The position numbers and the translations under genes were made by a program. Under the pieces are notes generated by a model. The model was not told the DNA's origin, searched no databases, and worked only from the letters and a program-made list of their open reading frames with translations. A stretch of DNA of 64,000 bases from Hyphomonas sp. Its GTDB lineage: Bacteria; Pseudomonadota; Alphaproteobacteria; Caulobacterales; Hyphomonadaceae. Positions 46,646-56,154 of the stretch are shown one piece after another (the stretch's first letter is position 1; each line of letters begins with the position of its first letter). The DNA lies in contig PACZ01000024.1 of assembly GCA_002700305.1 (NCBI GenBank), positions 186,001-250,000 on the forward strand. Direction: 5' to 3'.

Positions 46646-47068
46646 TCAGCCGGCGATGTCGGCTTCGGAGAAGAATTGCGCGATTTCGATCGCGGCGTTC
46701 TCTTCGGAGTCGGAGCCGTGGACCGAGTTCTCGCCGATCGATTTTGCGTAGAGTTTGCGGATTGTGCCCTCATCGGCATCGGCCGGGTTCGTGGCGCCCA
46801 TCACTTCGCGGTATTTCGCAACAGCATTCTCGCCTTCCAGAACCTGGACGACCACCGGACCGGAGGTCATGAATTCGACCAGCTCGCCGAAGAACGGACG
46901 CTCGGAGTGGACGGCGTAGAAGCGCTCGGCCTGTTCCTGGGTCATCTTGATGCGGCGCTGGCCGATGATGCGCAGGCCTGCCTTCTCGATGACCGCGTTG
47001 ACGGCGCCGGTCAGGTTACGCTCGGTCGCGTCGGGCTTGATGATGGAAAAAGTGCGCTGGACAGCCAT
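46646..47068 (-). CDS. ndk: nucleoside diphosphate kinase
   Basis: A 140-residue NDK that equalises NTP pools by a ping-pong phosphohistidine. The active site N-S-V-H-G-S-D-S is intact, and [14 protein letters not shown] is the standard start; the frame is open upstream but those codons overlap the promoter region. GGAAATT-like bases precede the ATG only weakly. Divergent from the PhnA-like gene. Confidence 0.96.
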   Translation of the reverse strand: MAVQRTFSIIKPDATERNLTGAVNAVIEKAGLRIIGQRRIKMTQEQAERFYAVHSERPFFGELVEFMTSGPVVVQVLEGENAVAKYREVMGATNPADADEGTIRKLYAKSIGENSVHGSDSEENAAIEIAQFFSEADIAG

Positions 47069-47214
47069 GGGAGGGTTCCTGTTGTGCGGAAATTGGAATG
47101 TTGGCGGGCCTATAGCGGCGCCCGCCCGCAGGGGCAAGGACAGAGCGCCGCGCTTGCGCACACTTTCCTCAGGGCGTAGGGCCGGACCAGTCTATCAATC
47201 CGAAAGTCCCCTCC

Positions 47215-47550
47215 ATGAGCGCCCTGCCTCCCTGTCCGAAATGCCAGTCCGAATTCACCTATGAGGATGGCGCCCTGCTGATCTGCCCGGAGTGCGGCCA
47301 TGAATGGTCCGCCGATGCGGCGGCGGATTCTGATGAAAAGGTGGTGAAGGATTCCAACGGCAATCCGCTGGCGGATGGCGATACGGTGACTGTGATCAAG
47401 GACCTGAAGATCAAAGGCAGTTCCCAGGTGGTGAAGCGCGGCACCAAGGTGAAAAACATCCGCCTCGTCGATGGCGATCACGACATCGACTGCAAGATCG
47501 ACGGCATCGGCCAGATGGGCCTCAAGTCCGAATTCGTGAAGAAAGCCTAG
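47215..47550 (+). CDS. yjdM: zinc-ribbon protein of the PhnA/YjdM family
   Basis: A 111-residue protein with two CxxC pairs at the N-terminus (C-P-K-C at about 7-10, C-P-E-C at about 24-27) and the PhnA C-terminal beta domain: [25 protein letters not shown]. Despite the old name, the family has no clear role in phosphonate breakdown. CCCTCC upstream is not a strong ribosome site. A GNAT gene follows 21 bp downstream. Confidence 0.9.
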   Translation: MSALPPCPKCQSEFTYEDGALLICPECGHEWSADAAADSDEKVVKDSNGNPLADGDTVTVIKDLKIKGSSQVVKRGTKVKNIRLVDGDHDIDCKIDGIGQMGLKSEFVKKA

Positions 47551-47571
47551 GCAGAGCCTGAAGGAGGCGCA

Positions 47572-48021
47572 ATGAACATCACGGTCCGGAAGGCCCGAGT
47601 TGAAGATGCGCCGGAGGCCGTGGAGACGCTGCGGCGCTCCATTATAGAGCTCTGCATTGCGGATCACGGGAATTCGTCGGAAGCGCTTAAAGGCTGGCTG
47701 GCGAACAAGACCGAGCCGCAATGGCGGGACTGGAGCGCCCGGCCGGATGTGTCCGTTTTCGTCGCGGAACTGGACGGCGCCGTGCGGGGTGTTGGCCTGA
47801 TCGCGCATACCGGCGAAATCCGGCTGAACTATGTGCACCCTCAGGCGCGGTTGCGTGGCATAAGCCGGGCCTTGCTGTCAGCCATGGAAGATGAGGCGCG
47901 GCGGCAGGGGCTCTCGCGCTGCGTTCTTGAGAGCACGCAGACAGCCCTACGCTTCTATCGGGCGAATGGGTACCGGCCGCAAAGCGATGAGAACGAATTC
48001 CTGCTGGCGAGGGATCTCTAG
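47572..48021 (+). CDS. GNAT family N-acetyltransferase
   Basis: A 149-residue single-domain GNAT. It has the acetyl-CoA loop in the form H-P-Q-A-R-L-R-G-I-S-R-A-L-L, preceded by the beta4 strand (I-R-L-N-Y-V) and followed by L-E-S-T-Q-T-A-L-R-F-Y-R-A-N-G-Y. Substrate unknown. AAGGAGG stands 7 bases before the ATG. The last four bases overlap the convergent holC. Confidence 0.85.
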   Translation: MNITVRKARVEDAPEAVETLRRSIIELCIADHGNSSEALKGWLANKTEPQWRDWSARPDVSVFVAELDGAVRGVGLIAHTGEIRLNYVHPQARLRGISRALLSAMEDEARRQGLSRCVLESTQTALRFYRANGYRPQSDENEFLLARDL

Positions 48022-48491
48022 GCGCCCGCCTCTTTCCAGCCGCCGCTTCCGGTCTGCTGGAAGTAGCGTGTGACGAGGCCCGCATCCTTGGCGGCCTTGA
48101 AAGCTTCGCGCGCGGCGCTGCGGGCGTCCATGTCGCCATCGTCGAACATCATCATGCAGCGCGTGTAGGGCGCATCGACGGGCGCCTTCACGCCGTCCAT
48201 TAGGAACAGCGCCGCCGCGCCATTCACATTGTCTGCCTTGGCGGAGATCAGCACCGGCTGGCGCGCTGCATCGAGGCCCGGCGCCTCTGCCTGGCCGTGT
48301 GGCAGGAAGGACCGGTCGTCATACGTCCATAGCACCGCGTCCAGTGCCGCCCGCCGGTCTGCACTCGGGCTGACGGCAAGAACCCTCCAGCCGACCTCAA
48401 GGCATTTGGACATGAGGGGCGCCGCCGCCTGCTCCAGCGTGGTGCGGGAGAGATGGTAAAACCACCATTCCGGCTTTGGCGCCTCGCTCAA
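48018..48491 (-). CDS. holC: DNA polymerase III chi subunit
   Basis: A 157-residue HolC-like protein: W-W-F-Y-H-L-S-R-T-T-L-E-Q-A at the N-terminus, W-T-Y-D-D-R-S-F-L-P-H-G and a central V-N-G-A-A-A-L-F-L-M-D-G region. Chi links the clamp loader to SSB at the fork. It lies three bases downstream of pepA on the same strand, an arrangement common in proteobacteria. Confidence 0.92.
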   Translation of the reverse strand: MSEAPKPEWWFYHLSRTTLEQAAAPLMSKCLEVGWRVLAVSPSADRRAALDAVLWTYDDRSFLPHGQAEAPGLDAARQPVLISAKADNVNGAAALFLMDGVKAPVDAPYTRCMMMFDDGDMDARSAAREAFKAAKDAGLVTRYFQQTGSGGWKEAGA

Positions 48492-48494
48492 ATC

Positions 48495-49958
48495 CTATGC
48501 CTCGTAATTGTCGGCGATCCAGCGATCCAGGAGGCGCGGGCCGAAGCCGGAGGCCCAGCTGACGTCGAACGCGGCTTTTTCGCCCTCGACCCAGGCCGCA
48601 CCTGCGATGTCGAGGTGGGCCCATTTCACACCATCCTTCACGAAGCGCTTCAGGAACTGTGCAGCCGTGATCGATCCCGCTGCGCGGCCGCCGATGTTGC
48701 GCATGTCCGCAAATTTCGACTTCAGCAGCGCGTCATATTCCGGCCCCATCGGCAGGCGCCAGACGCGCTCGCCTTCGGTCAGGCCAGACTTGGTCAGCTC
48801 ATCCGCAAGTTCATCACTATTGGTGAACAGGCCGGCATGGTGATGGCCGAGAGAGATCACGATGGCGCCGGTCAGGGTGGCGAGGTCGACGATGGCCTTC
48901 GGCTTGAATTTCTCCTGCGCGTACCAGAGCACATCACACAGGACGAGACGGCCTTCGGCATCGGTGTTCTGGATTTCGATCGTCTGGCCGGAGGCCGACT
49001 TCACGATGTCGCCCGGACGCTGTGCATCGCCGTCGGGCATGTTCTCGACAAGGCCGATCAGTCCGATGGCGTTGACCTTGGCTTTTCGCTCGGCCAGCGC
49101 CTTGATCGTGCCGGTCACGGCCGCAGCGCCGCCCATGTCGCCGCGCATGTCTTCCATGCCGGGGCCCGGCTTCAGCGAGATGCCGCCGGTGTCGAAGCAG
49201 ACGCCCTTGCCGACCAGGATCACCGGATCCTCGCCCTCCTTGCCGCCATTCCATTTCATGATACCGAGCTTGGATTCCTTGCGGGAGCCCTGCCCCACGC
49301 CGAGCATGGCATTCATGCCCAGCTTGGCCAGCTGCTTCTCGCCGAGGATTTCGACGTCCACGCCGATGTCGCCCAGTTCCTTGATCTTCTCTGCGAAGGT
49401 TTCGGGATTGAGGTCGTTCGGCGGCATGTTCACGAGGTCGCGCGCCAGCATGGTGCCCTCGGCAGCAGCGCCGAGCGGCGCAAAGGCAGCCTTGGCAGCT
49501 TTCACGTCATCCACGACGAATGAAACGGCCGTGAGGCTCGGCTTCTGGTCCGGCTTCAGCTTGGTGAAATAATTGTCGAAGCGATAGGCGGCGAGTTTCA
49601 CACCAAGACCCATCCGCGCCGCGTCTTCGGCAGAACCGGCATGGATCGCCATGGATTTGAAGCCGCTCATGTTGAACGCCTTCACGAGATTGGCCCCCAG
49701 CCCCTCCAGAACGCGGGCATCCCGCTTGCCTGGCTTGCCGCCGCCAATCAGAATGGCACGGCGTGCATCAGCATCTTTTGGCAGGACGACAACGGCCTGC
49801 TGGTCTTTCTTGCCGGTAAACCGGCCATCAATCGCGGCGGACAGAAGGCCGCCCGTCGCCTTGTCGAGCGCAGCTGCCGCTTCCGGCAGGCCCCCGGCCT
49901 CGTCGACAATAAAAGCAAAAACGTCAGCCTTGGCAGCGTCGGTGAAGGTGATTTTCAT
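48495..49958 (-). CDS. pepA: leucyl aminopeptidase (M17)
   Basis: A 487-residue M17 cytosolic di-metal aminopeptidase. Signature N-T-D-A-E-G-R-L-V-L is intact, with the metal-binding L-V-G-K-G-V-C-F-D-T-G-G-I-S-L-K-P and D-M-G-G-A-A-A-V. The N-terminal alpha/beta domain (about 1-170) is normal. ATG at 49958 follows GAGATTCCTCACA on the minus strand, a GAG-type site. Divergent from lptF. Confidence 0.95.
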   Translation of the reverse strand: MKITFTDAAKADVFAFIVDEAGGLPEAAAALDKATGGLLSAAIDGRFTGKKDQQAVVVLPKDADARRAILIGGGKPGKRDARVLEGLGANLVKAFNMSGFKSMAIHAGSAEDAARMGLGVKLAAYRFDNYFTKLKPDQKPSLTAVSFVVDDVKAAKAAFAPLGAAAEGTMLARDLVNMPPNDLNPETFAEKIKELGDIGVDVEILGEKQLAKLGMNAMLGVGQGSRKESKLGIMKWNGGKEGEDPVILVGKGVCFDTGGISLKPGPGMEDMRGDMGGAAAVTGTIKALAERKAKVNAIGLIGLVENMPDGDAQRPGDIVKSASGQTIEIQNTDAEGRLVLCDVLWYAQEKFKPKAIVDLATLTGAIVISLGHHHAGLFTNSDELADELTKSGLTEGERVWRLPMGPEYDALLKSKFADMRNIGGRAAGSITAAQFLKRFVKDGVKWAHLDIAGAAWVEGEKAAFDVSWASGFGPRLLDRWIADNYEA

Positions 49959-50079
49959 GTGAGGAATCTCCGTTTGAGACGGAAACTAAGCATCGACGCG
50001 CGCAGCGCAACTCGTTAGGCAGGGAAAATATGCCCGCCAACTGCCAGTTTCTGCTTTATTTCCCGGCACGTGACACTCG

Positions 50080-51222
50080 ATGACGAAAGTGCAGTCGTAC
50101 CTGTTTTATGAAGTCCTGCGTGCGGTCGTGATCATCGTGGGCGGTCTCGCCTTGCTCGCACTTCTGGCTCAGGGCCTGTCCCGCACCGACCTGATCCTCG
50201 AAAACCGCCAGTCTGCGCTGACCTATTTCTACATCGTGATGCTGGGCTCGCCTCAGATCATCGCGCTCCTGACGCCGCTGGCCCTGTTTGTGGCCGGGGT
50301 CTGGTCCCTTAACCGTATCCACAAGGACAGCGAGATCGTTGTGGCGCAGGCTGCCGGCATGACGCGCTGGCAAATCGCCTCGCCGATCATGCGGCTGGCG
50401 GTCATCTGCGCCATCGCACACCTCGGGGTGAATCTCTGGGTCCAGCCGCTGGCCCAGCGCGCGATGCGGGAAACCGTCGCTGTGGCACGGGCAGACCTCG
50501 CGGCTGCGCTGATCCGTCCGGGACAATTCACCACCAATGATGACCGGCTGACCTTCTACGCCCGCGAACAGATTGGCGGAGAACTCCGCGGCGTGCTCAT
50601 CTCGGACATGACCGACGAGCTAAATCCGACGGATATTCTCGCCCGAAGCGCGGCACTCGTCGAAATCGATGGCAAGCCAACGCTGCTGCTGCGGGATGCC
50701 ATCAGCATGCAACTGGACGAGAACAAGCAACTCTCCATCCTCGAATTTGCACAATATCCATTCGATCTCAGCGAATACATGAAAGAGGATTCCGACCTGG
50801 CCCTGAAAGCGTCGGACAAATTTCTGCATGAACTGTTCTTCGTAGACCGGACGAATTATTTCGAGCTGAGAGACGCAGACGCCCTGCTGGCAGAGGCAAA
50901 CACGCGTCTGACTTCACCCTTGCTCAACATCGTCATGGCGCTCATCGCCATTATCGCAGTGCTGGGCGGGGACTTCAGCCGGAAAGGCTACGGCAAGCGG
51001 ATCGCGATTTCATCCGCTGCAGCGATTACGGTGCTGATCGTGCAGCTGACGGCGCAGTCGGCGGCGGCTGACGACCCGGCCATGAATGCGCTGCAGTGGA
51101 TCCTGCCGATCAGCCTCATTGCAGGATTGAGCTATGCCTATTTCTCGCGCGGCCGACATCTGGGACGTATAGACAGGCCAAATATTGACCTCTTCCGTGG
51201 CGCAGGAGGCGCGCGCGCCTGA
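50080..51222 (+). CDS. lptF: LPS export permease LptF
   Basis: A 380-residue YjgP/YjgQ permease. Predicted six transmembrane segments: three near the N-terminus (about 11-35, 50-75, 95-120) and three at the C-terminus (about 285-305, 310-330, 340-360), with a periplasmic jellyroll between them. LptF, LptG and LptB2 extract LPS from the inner membrane. The N-terminal M-T-K-V-Q-S-Y-L-F-Y-E-V-L-R matches LptF. One-base overlap with lptG (TGATG). Confidence 0.92.
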   Translation: MTKVQSYLFYEVLRAVVIIVGGLALLALLAQGLSRTDLILENRQSALTYFYIVMLGSPQIIALLTPLALFVAGVWSLNRIHKDSEIVVAQAAGMTRWQIASPIMRLAVICAIAHLGVNLWVQPLAQRAMRETVAVARADLAAALIRPGQFTTNDDRLTFYAREQIGGELRGVLISDMTDELNPTDILARSAALVEIDGKPTLLLRDAISMQLDENKQLSILEFAQYPFDLSEYMKEDSDLALKASDKFLHELFFVDRTNYFELRDADALLAEANTRLTSPLLNIVMALIAIIAVLGGDFSRKGYGKRIAISSAAAITVLIVQLTAQSAAADDPAMNALQWILPISLIAGLSYAYFSRGRHLGRIDRPNIDLFRGAGGARA

Positions 51223-52343
51223 TGCCTTTTGGATCCCGCATCCAGTTTTACATCCTGCGTGAGTGCCTCTCCGGCCTGGCGCTGGTGCTCGGCATCCTGC
51301 TGATCGCAATCCTGATGATCGACGTGGTGGAGCAGCTGCGGACGGTGGGCAGCGATGTCAGTCTCAGCCTGTTTGGCGCATTGCAGCTGTCGCTCCTGAA
51401 ACTGCCGCAGATCATGGAGCAAACGCTGCCTTTCGCCCTGCTTGTGGCCTCGATGATGGCCTTCACACGGCTCAACCGGCGCTCTGAACTCTCTATCATC
51501 CGGGCAAGCGGCATTTCCGCCTGGCGGTTCCTGACCCCGGTAATCGTGCTGGGTCTGGTGGTCGGCATCGCCACAACGACGCTGCTCAACCCGATTTCAG
51601 CCCGGCTGACCGAGTCGTTCGAAGTGGCGCGCGCGCAGATCCTGAACAAGGGCCGCATGGCGATGGCCGTGTCCGATTCCGGCGTCTGGCTGCGCCAGGG
51701 GGACGATACCAGCCAGATCGTGATCCATGCCCAGCATGTCGATCAGGGCGGCGTTGTGCTGCGGAACGTGAAGATGATCGAGGAAGAGCGTCTCTATTCC
51801 GGCAGCAAACCGACCAGCGATTTCGCTTTTGCCCGCCGCATCGATGCAGACCGCGCGACCTTGCAGGACGGTTTCTGGCAGCTGGAAAACGTTATCGAGA
51901 ACATTCCCAACCAGCCGCCGGAGCGCAAAGCGAATCTCGCCATCCCCTCACCGCTCGATGCCGTCACCCTGTTCGACAAGTTCGCCTCTCCGAACACGAT
52001 CGGCTTCTGGCGTCTGCCGCGTTTCATCCAGCAGACACAGGCTGCCGGGCTGGACGCGTCGCGCTACCGAATGCGGTGGCACGCCCTGATGGCGACCCCC
52101 GCCCTGTTCGTCGCCATGGCGCTGATCGGCGCCGTTGTGTGCCTCCGACTGCAGCGAATGGGCGGCACTTCGCAGTTGCTCGCCATAGGTGCCCTGGCCG
52201 CGGTCGGGCTCTATTTCTTCACGCAATTCTCGACCAGCCTTGGGGCCACAGGTGCTGCGCCGCCTATTGTCGCAGCCTGGAGTCCGCCGCTTTTTGTTCT
52301 GTTCTGCACGCTCGGTTACATCGCCTACCGGGAAGACGGCTGA
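51222..52343 (+). CDS. lptG: LPS export permease LptG
   Basis: A 373-residue partner of LptF, with the same six-TM plus jellyroll layout and the LptG start S-R-I-Q-F-Y-I-L-R-E-C-L-S-G-L. The coupling helix region after TM2 (L-N-R-R-S-E-L-S-I-I-R-A-S-G-I-S) is the most conserved site, contacting LptB. It is directly coupled to lptF; topA follows after 68 bp. Confidence 0.92.
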   Translation: MPFGSRIQFYILRECLSGLALVLGILLIAILMIDVVEQLRTVGSDVSLSLFGALQLSLLKLPQIMEQTLPFALLVASMMAFTRLNRRSELSIIRASGISAWRFLTPVIVLGLVVGIATTTLLNPISARLTESFEVARAQILNKGRMAMAVSDSGVWLRQGDDTSQIVIHAQHVDQGGVVLRNVKMIEEERLYSGSKPTSDFAFARRIDADRATLQDGFWQLENVIENIPNQPPERKANLAIPSPLDAVTLFDKFASPNTIGFWRLPRFIQQTQAAGLDASRYRMRWHALMATPALFVAMALIGAVVCLRLQRMGGTSQLLAIGALAAVGLYFFTQFSTSLGATGAAPPIVAAWSPPLFVLFCTLGYIAYREDG

Positions 52344-52411
52344 CACGCATCCAGCCTTGACATTGGCTCGCCGACGCGGCCATCACTCGCGCCCTTGAAG
52401 AGGTATCCCGA

Positions 52412-54997
52412 ATGAAACTTGTCGTCGTCGAGTCTCCCGCGAAGGCCAAAACGATCAACAAATATCTGGGCAAGGACTACAAAGTCCTGGCCTCCTACGG
52501 CCATATCCGGGACCTTCCCTCGAAGAATGGCTCGGTCGATCCCGACAATGATTTCGAGATGATCTGGGAAGCGGATTCAAAGTCTTCCAAGCGCATCACC
52601 GACATCGCCAACGCGCTGAAAGAAGCCGACACGCTCGTCCTCGCGACTGACCCGGACCGCGAAGGGGAAGCCATTTCCTGGCACCTGATCGAAGCGCTGA
52701 AGAAGCGCCGGGCGCTCAAAAAGGATGTCGCCGTCGAACGGGTCGTGTTCAACGCCATCACCAAGAACGCGGTCACCAAGGCGATGGAACAGCCGCGCCA
52801 GATCGATGCCGAACTGGTGGATGCCTACCTCGCCCGCCGGGCGCTGGACTATCTCGTCGGCTTCAATCTCTCCCCCGTCCTCTGGCGCAAGCTGCCGGGC
52901 TCCCGCTCGGCCGGCCGCGTGCAGTCGGTTGCCCTGCGCATCGTCTGCGACCGCGAGAACGAGATCGAAATGTTCAAGCCGCAGGAATACTGGTCCGTTG
53001 CGGCTGACCTGCGCGCCCCCGACGGCACCGACTTCCAGGCGCGCCTCCACGCGCTGGACGGCAAGACGCTGAAAAAGTTCACGCTGGGCGACAAGGGTGA
53101 GGCCGACAAGGCCCTCGAAGCTGTCCGCGTCGGCGGTTATTCTGTCAGTTCGGTCGAAGCCAAGCCGGTCAAGCGGAACCCGGCCCCGCCCTTCATTACC
53201 TCGACGCTGCAGCAGGAAGCCTCCCGCAAGCTGGGTTTCACCGCCAAGCGCACCATGCAGGCCGCCCAGAAGCTCTACGAAGAAGGCCGGATCACCTATA
53301 TGCGGACCGACGGCGTCAACATGGCTGAGGAAGCCTATGTCGCCGCCCGTTCGATGATCCAGTCGAACTATGGCGCACGCTACCTACCGGAAAAGACGCG
53401 CTACTATTCCTCCAAGGCCAAGAACGCTCAGGAAGCGCACGAAGCCATCCGCCCGACCGATTTCGACCTGCGGCCGGAACAGTACAATGGCGACGACGAC
53501 CTGCGAAAGCTCTACACGCTGGTCTGGCGCCGGGCTGTCGCGTCCCAGATGGAAGCGGCCATTTTCGAGCGCACCACGATCGACATGCTCTCCAAGGACA
53601 AGCGGGCCCAGCTGCGCGCCAGCGGCCAGGTTCTGGTGTTCGACGGCTTCATCAAGCTCTACACCGAAGGCCACGATGCCGGGGACGATGATGACGACTC
53701 CGAGAACCGTCTGCCCAAGATGTCGGAAGGTGAGCATGCGGACCTTCTGAAGGCTGACGCCACCCAGCACTTCACCACGCCGCCACCGCGCTACACCGAG
53801 GCTTCGCTCGTCAAGCGGCTCGAAGAGCTCGGCATCGGCCGCCCGTCGACCTATGCTTCCACGCTCTCGACACTTGAAGACCGCGGCTATGTGCGGCTTG
53901 AGAACAAGGCGCTCATCCCGGAAGACAAGGGCCGCCTTGTCACGGCCTTCCTCGAAAACTTCTTCCAGCGCTATGTCGAATACGATTTCACGGCCGGCCT
54001 TGAAGAGAAGCTGGACATCATTTCCGACGGCAAGCTCGACTGGAAAGCCTTCCTGCACGAGTTCTGGAAACAGTTCGCTGACGACATCGGCCAGACGAAG
54101 GACCTTCGCGTCAGCGAAGTGCTGGACGCCCTCAATGACGCGCTCGCCGCGCACGTCTTCCCGGACCATGACGCTGAAGGCAATGTCATCGAACAGCCGC
54201 GCCTCTGCCCGCTCTGTAAGGAAGGCGAACTGTCGATCAAGGTCGGCCGGTTCGGCGCCTTCGTCGGATGCTCGCGCCACCCGGATTGCAAATATACCCG
54301 CCAGTTCTCGTCCGATGGCGAGGAAGCCGGCTTTATCGATCCGGATGGGAACGAGCTCGGCGTGCACCCGGAAACGGGCGAAACCGTCTGGCTGAAGAGC
54401 GGGCGGTTCGGGCCTTATGTCGAAATGGCAAATGGCGAGAAGCCGAAACGCTCCTCGCTGACCAAGAACGATACGCCACAGACCCTGACGCTGGAACGCG
54501 CGGTCGAGCTTCTGTCCCTGCCCCGCGAAGTCGGTCCGCACCCGGAAGATGGCGAGATGATCTATGCGAACTTCGGCCGCTTCGGGCCTTACGTTCAGCA
54601 TCACAAGACCTATGCGAACCTGAAAGACCCGGCAGACGTCTTCAATATCGGCCTCAACCGTGCCGTGGCGCTGATCGAGGACAAGAAGGCGCGCGGCTCC
54701 AAGCGCGGCGGCGCCACCCCGCTGAAGACGCTGGGCGAGCATCCGGACGGCGGCCCGATCGAGGTCTATGAAGGCCGCTATGGCCCTTATGTGAAGCACG
54801 CCAAGACCAATGCCACCCTGCCCAAGGATGTGACGCCGGACGCCGTGACGCTGGAACAGGCCATCGAACTGATCAACGCCAAGGCAGCGAAGGGCGGAAA
54901 GAAAAAGGCCCCGGCTAAGAAACCGGCTGCCAAGAAAAAAGCGCCCGCGAAGAAAAAGGCACCGGCAAAGAAGACTTCCAAAACGGACGAAGGCTGA
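52412..54997 (+). CDS. topA: DNA topoisomerase I
   Basis: An 861-residue type IA topoisomerase relaxing negative supercoils. Toprim: V-V-E-S-P-A-K-A-K-T-I and A-T-D-P-D-R-E-G-E-A-I. Active Tyr296 in I-T-Y-M-R-T-D-G. One Cys4 zinc-like motif (C-P-L-C...C-S-R-H-P-D-C) about residue 600, then repeated G-R-F/Y-G-P-Y-V topoisomerase-C modules. The last 30 residues are a Lys/Ala/Pro tail (repeated K-K-A-P-A-K), which may add DNA affinity. AGAGGT precedes the ATG. Confidence 0.97.
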   Translation: MKLVVVESPAKAKTINKYLGKDYKVLASYGHIRDLPSKNGSVDPDNDFEMIWEADSKSSKRITDIANALKEADTLVLATDPDREGEAISWHLIEALKKRRALKKDVAVERVVFNAITKNAVTKAMEQPRQIDAELVDAYLARRALDYLVGFNLSPVLWRKLPGSRSAGRVQSVALRIVCDRENEIEMFKPQEYWSVAADLRAPDGTDFQARLHALDGKTLKKFTLGDKGEADKALEAVRVGGYSVSSVEAKPVKRNPAPPFITSTLQQEASRKLGFTAKRTMQAAQKLYEEGRITYMRTDGVNMAEEAYVAARSMIQSNYGARYLPEKTRYYSSKAKNAQEAHEAIRPTDFDLRPEQYNGDDDLRKLYTLVWRRAVASQMEAAIFERTTIDMLSKDKRAQLRASGQVLVFDGFIKLYTEGHDAGDDDDDSENRLPKMSEGEHADLLKADATQHFTTPPPRYTEASLVKRLEELGIGRPSTYASTLSTLEDRGYVRLENKALIPEDKGRLVTAFLENFFQRYVEYDFTAGLEEKLDIISDGKLDWKAFLHEFWKQFADDIGQTKDLRVSEVLDALNDALAAHVFPDHDAEGNVIEQPRLCPLCKEGELSIKVGRFGAFVGCSRHPDCKYTRQFSSDGEEAGFIDPDGNELGVHPETGETVWLKSGRFGPYVEMANGEKPKRSSLTKNDTPQTLTLERAVELLSLPREVGPHPEDGEMIYANFGRFGPYVQHHKTYANLKDPADVFNIGLNRAVALIEDKKARGSKRGGATPLKTLGEHPDGGPIEVYEGRYGPYVKHAKTNATLPKDVTPDAVTLEQAIELINAKAAKGGKKKAPAKKPAAKKKAPAKKKAPAKKTSKTDEG

Positions 54998-55261
54998 TCG
55001 AGCCTCAGATACACTTCGCGGTAACGCCCCTATTGCGCTCCCTTTCGCCGAGCTGGATGACGGACACCTTGTCGCTCCAAGCGCGCCGCTGGGTATCATG
55101 GACAATACGGCGGGCTATACCATTCCCCGCCACCTGCACAACGCAGTGCTGACCGGCACCCGCGCGCTACGTTGATTTAACCCGAACATAGAAAAGTATT
55201 GGCACTGGGCGTTTCTGTTGCGAAACAACAATGGCAACAACAGATGACGCGGGCGGATTGA
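54998..55261. other. intergenic segment between topA and an orphan gene, with a coding-like remnant
   Basis: No complete gene. A frame (third base multiple of 3) is open from inside the topA end to TGA 55173-55175 and translates to a plausible-looking sequence (D-T-L-R-G-N-A-P-I-A-L-P-F, later G-Y-T-I-P-R-H-L-H-N-A) but lacks a usable start. It may be a remnant of a gene cut away when the following AT-richer orphan arrived, or chance. The last 80 bases are AT-rich. Confidence 0.35.
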
Positions 55262-56074
55262 ATGGGCGAACTGCAAATACCTGATTGGCTCACCGCGCTC
55301 CTTTTCCTCTTTGGGTTTCCAGGAGCGATTGTTTTGGGCCAACATATTTGGCGAAATAAAGGTACCTATAGAGCCACAAACCTGACAGAGCGGGGCAAAA
55401 CACTTATCGCCGAACAGGTTCCGCTGGTGAACAGCCTTCCTGACAGCCTGAAACAAAATCTGTTCGAGCAGGTTGGTGAGTTGCGAAAGACCTGCAATTT
55501 TCGTGTTCGGTATGCGACATCGTCTCAGTCTGAAGTTCTCGACGATATGACCAATGACGATCAAGCGATCCTTCTCTGTCATCTGGCACTGCTGACGCTC
55601 AAACGCACTACACCATTCCCTACTCATTTGTTTCCGATAGCGATGACAGGGAACATTCCGCTACAATCGGAACCGATTATTCAGGGACGAGCTGGAACGG
55701 TGTACCCACGAACAGTGAGCAGAGAAGACATTGCATTGGATAGTGTCCTGAACTCGCTGGGGCTTTCGCCATTCACGTTTCAGATCGCGAAATTTCTGGA
55801 AGAACCTACTCTCAAAGTCGCAACGGCAGAGCATCGCGAGGAATACAACAAAGCAGTGTTGGAGCTCGATCAGGCCTACAAAGAAATTGTGGTTGAGCCT
55901 GCAAAGGAACTGGCTGCAGCGAGCGGCGAGCCTGAAACCATCCCCAGCCCCTACACATATTTACTTGAGCAACAGAAGAAGTTCTTTGGGTCATTCGCTG
56001 AGTACCTCTCTATCGATCCACGGATCCGGTCTTTTATCGATAAATTCTATGGACAGCGCCAACAGTTGCATTAG
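55262..56074 (+). CDS. hypothetical membrane-anchored protein
   Basis: A 270-residue protein that I do not recognise. A hydrophobic segment at about residues 8-27 gives an N-terminal anchor; the rest is soluble, largely helical, with charged C-terminal helices (E-E-Y-N-K-A-V-L-E-L-D-Q-A-Y-K-E). No catalytic motif is seen. Base composition is clearly more AT-rich and codon use less GC-biased at third positions than in topA and rnr on either side, suggesting later acquisition. There is no good ribosome site upstream of the ATG at 55262, so the start is tentative. Confidence 0.65.
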   Translation: MGELQIPDWLTALLFLFGFPGAIVLGQHIWRNKGTYRATNLTERGKTLIAEQVPLVNSLPDSLKQNLFEQVGELRKTCNFRVRYATSSQSEVLDDMTNDDQAILLCHLALLTLKRTTPFPTHLFPIAMTGNIPLQSEPIIQGRAGTVYPRTVSREDIALDSVLNSLGLSPFTFQIAKFLEEPTLKVATAEHREEYNKAVLELDQAYKEIVVEPAKELAAASGEPETIPSPYTYLLEQQKKFFGSFAEYLSIDPRIRSFIDKFYGQRQQLH

Positions 56075-56154
56075 TGGCGCATTAGTTGCTGGCACCGGCC
56101 GCATGCATCAAGCCACCGCAAATCCCCCGCGCATTTCCCGCCGATTCGGCCTAT

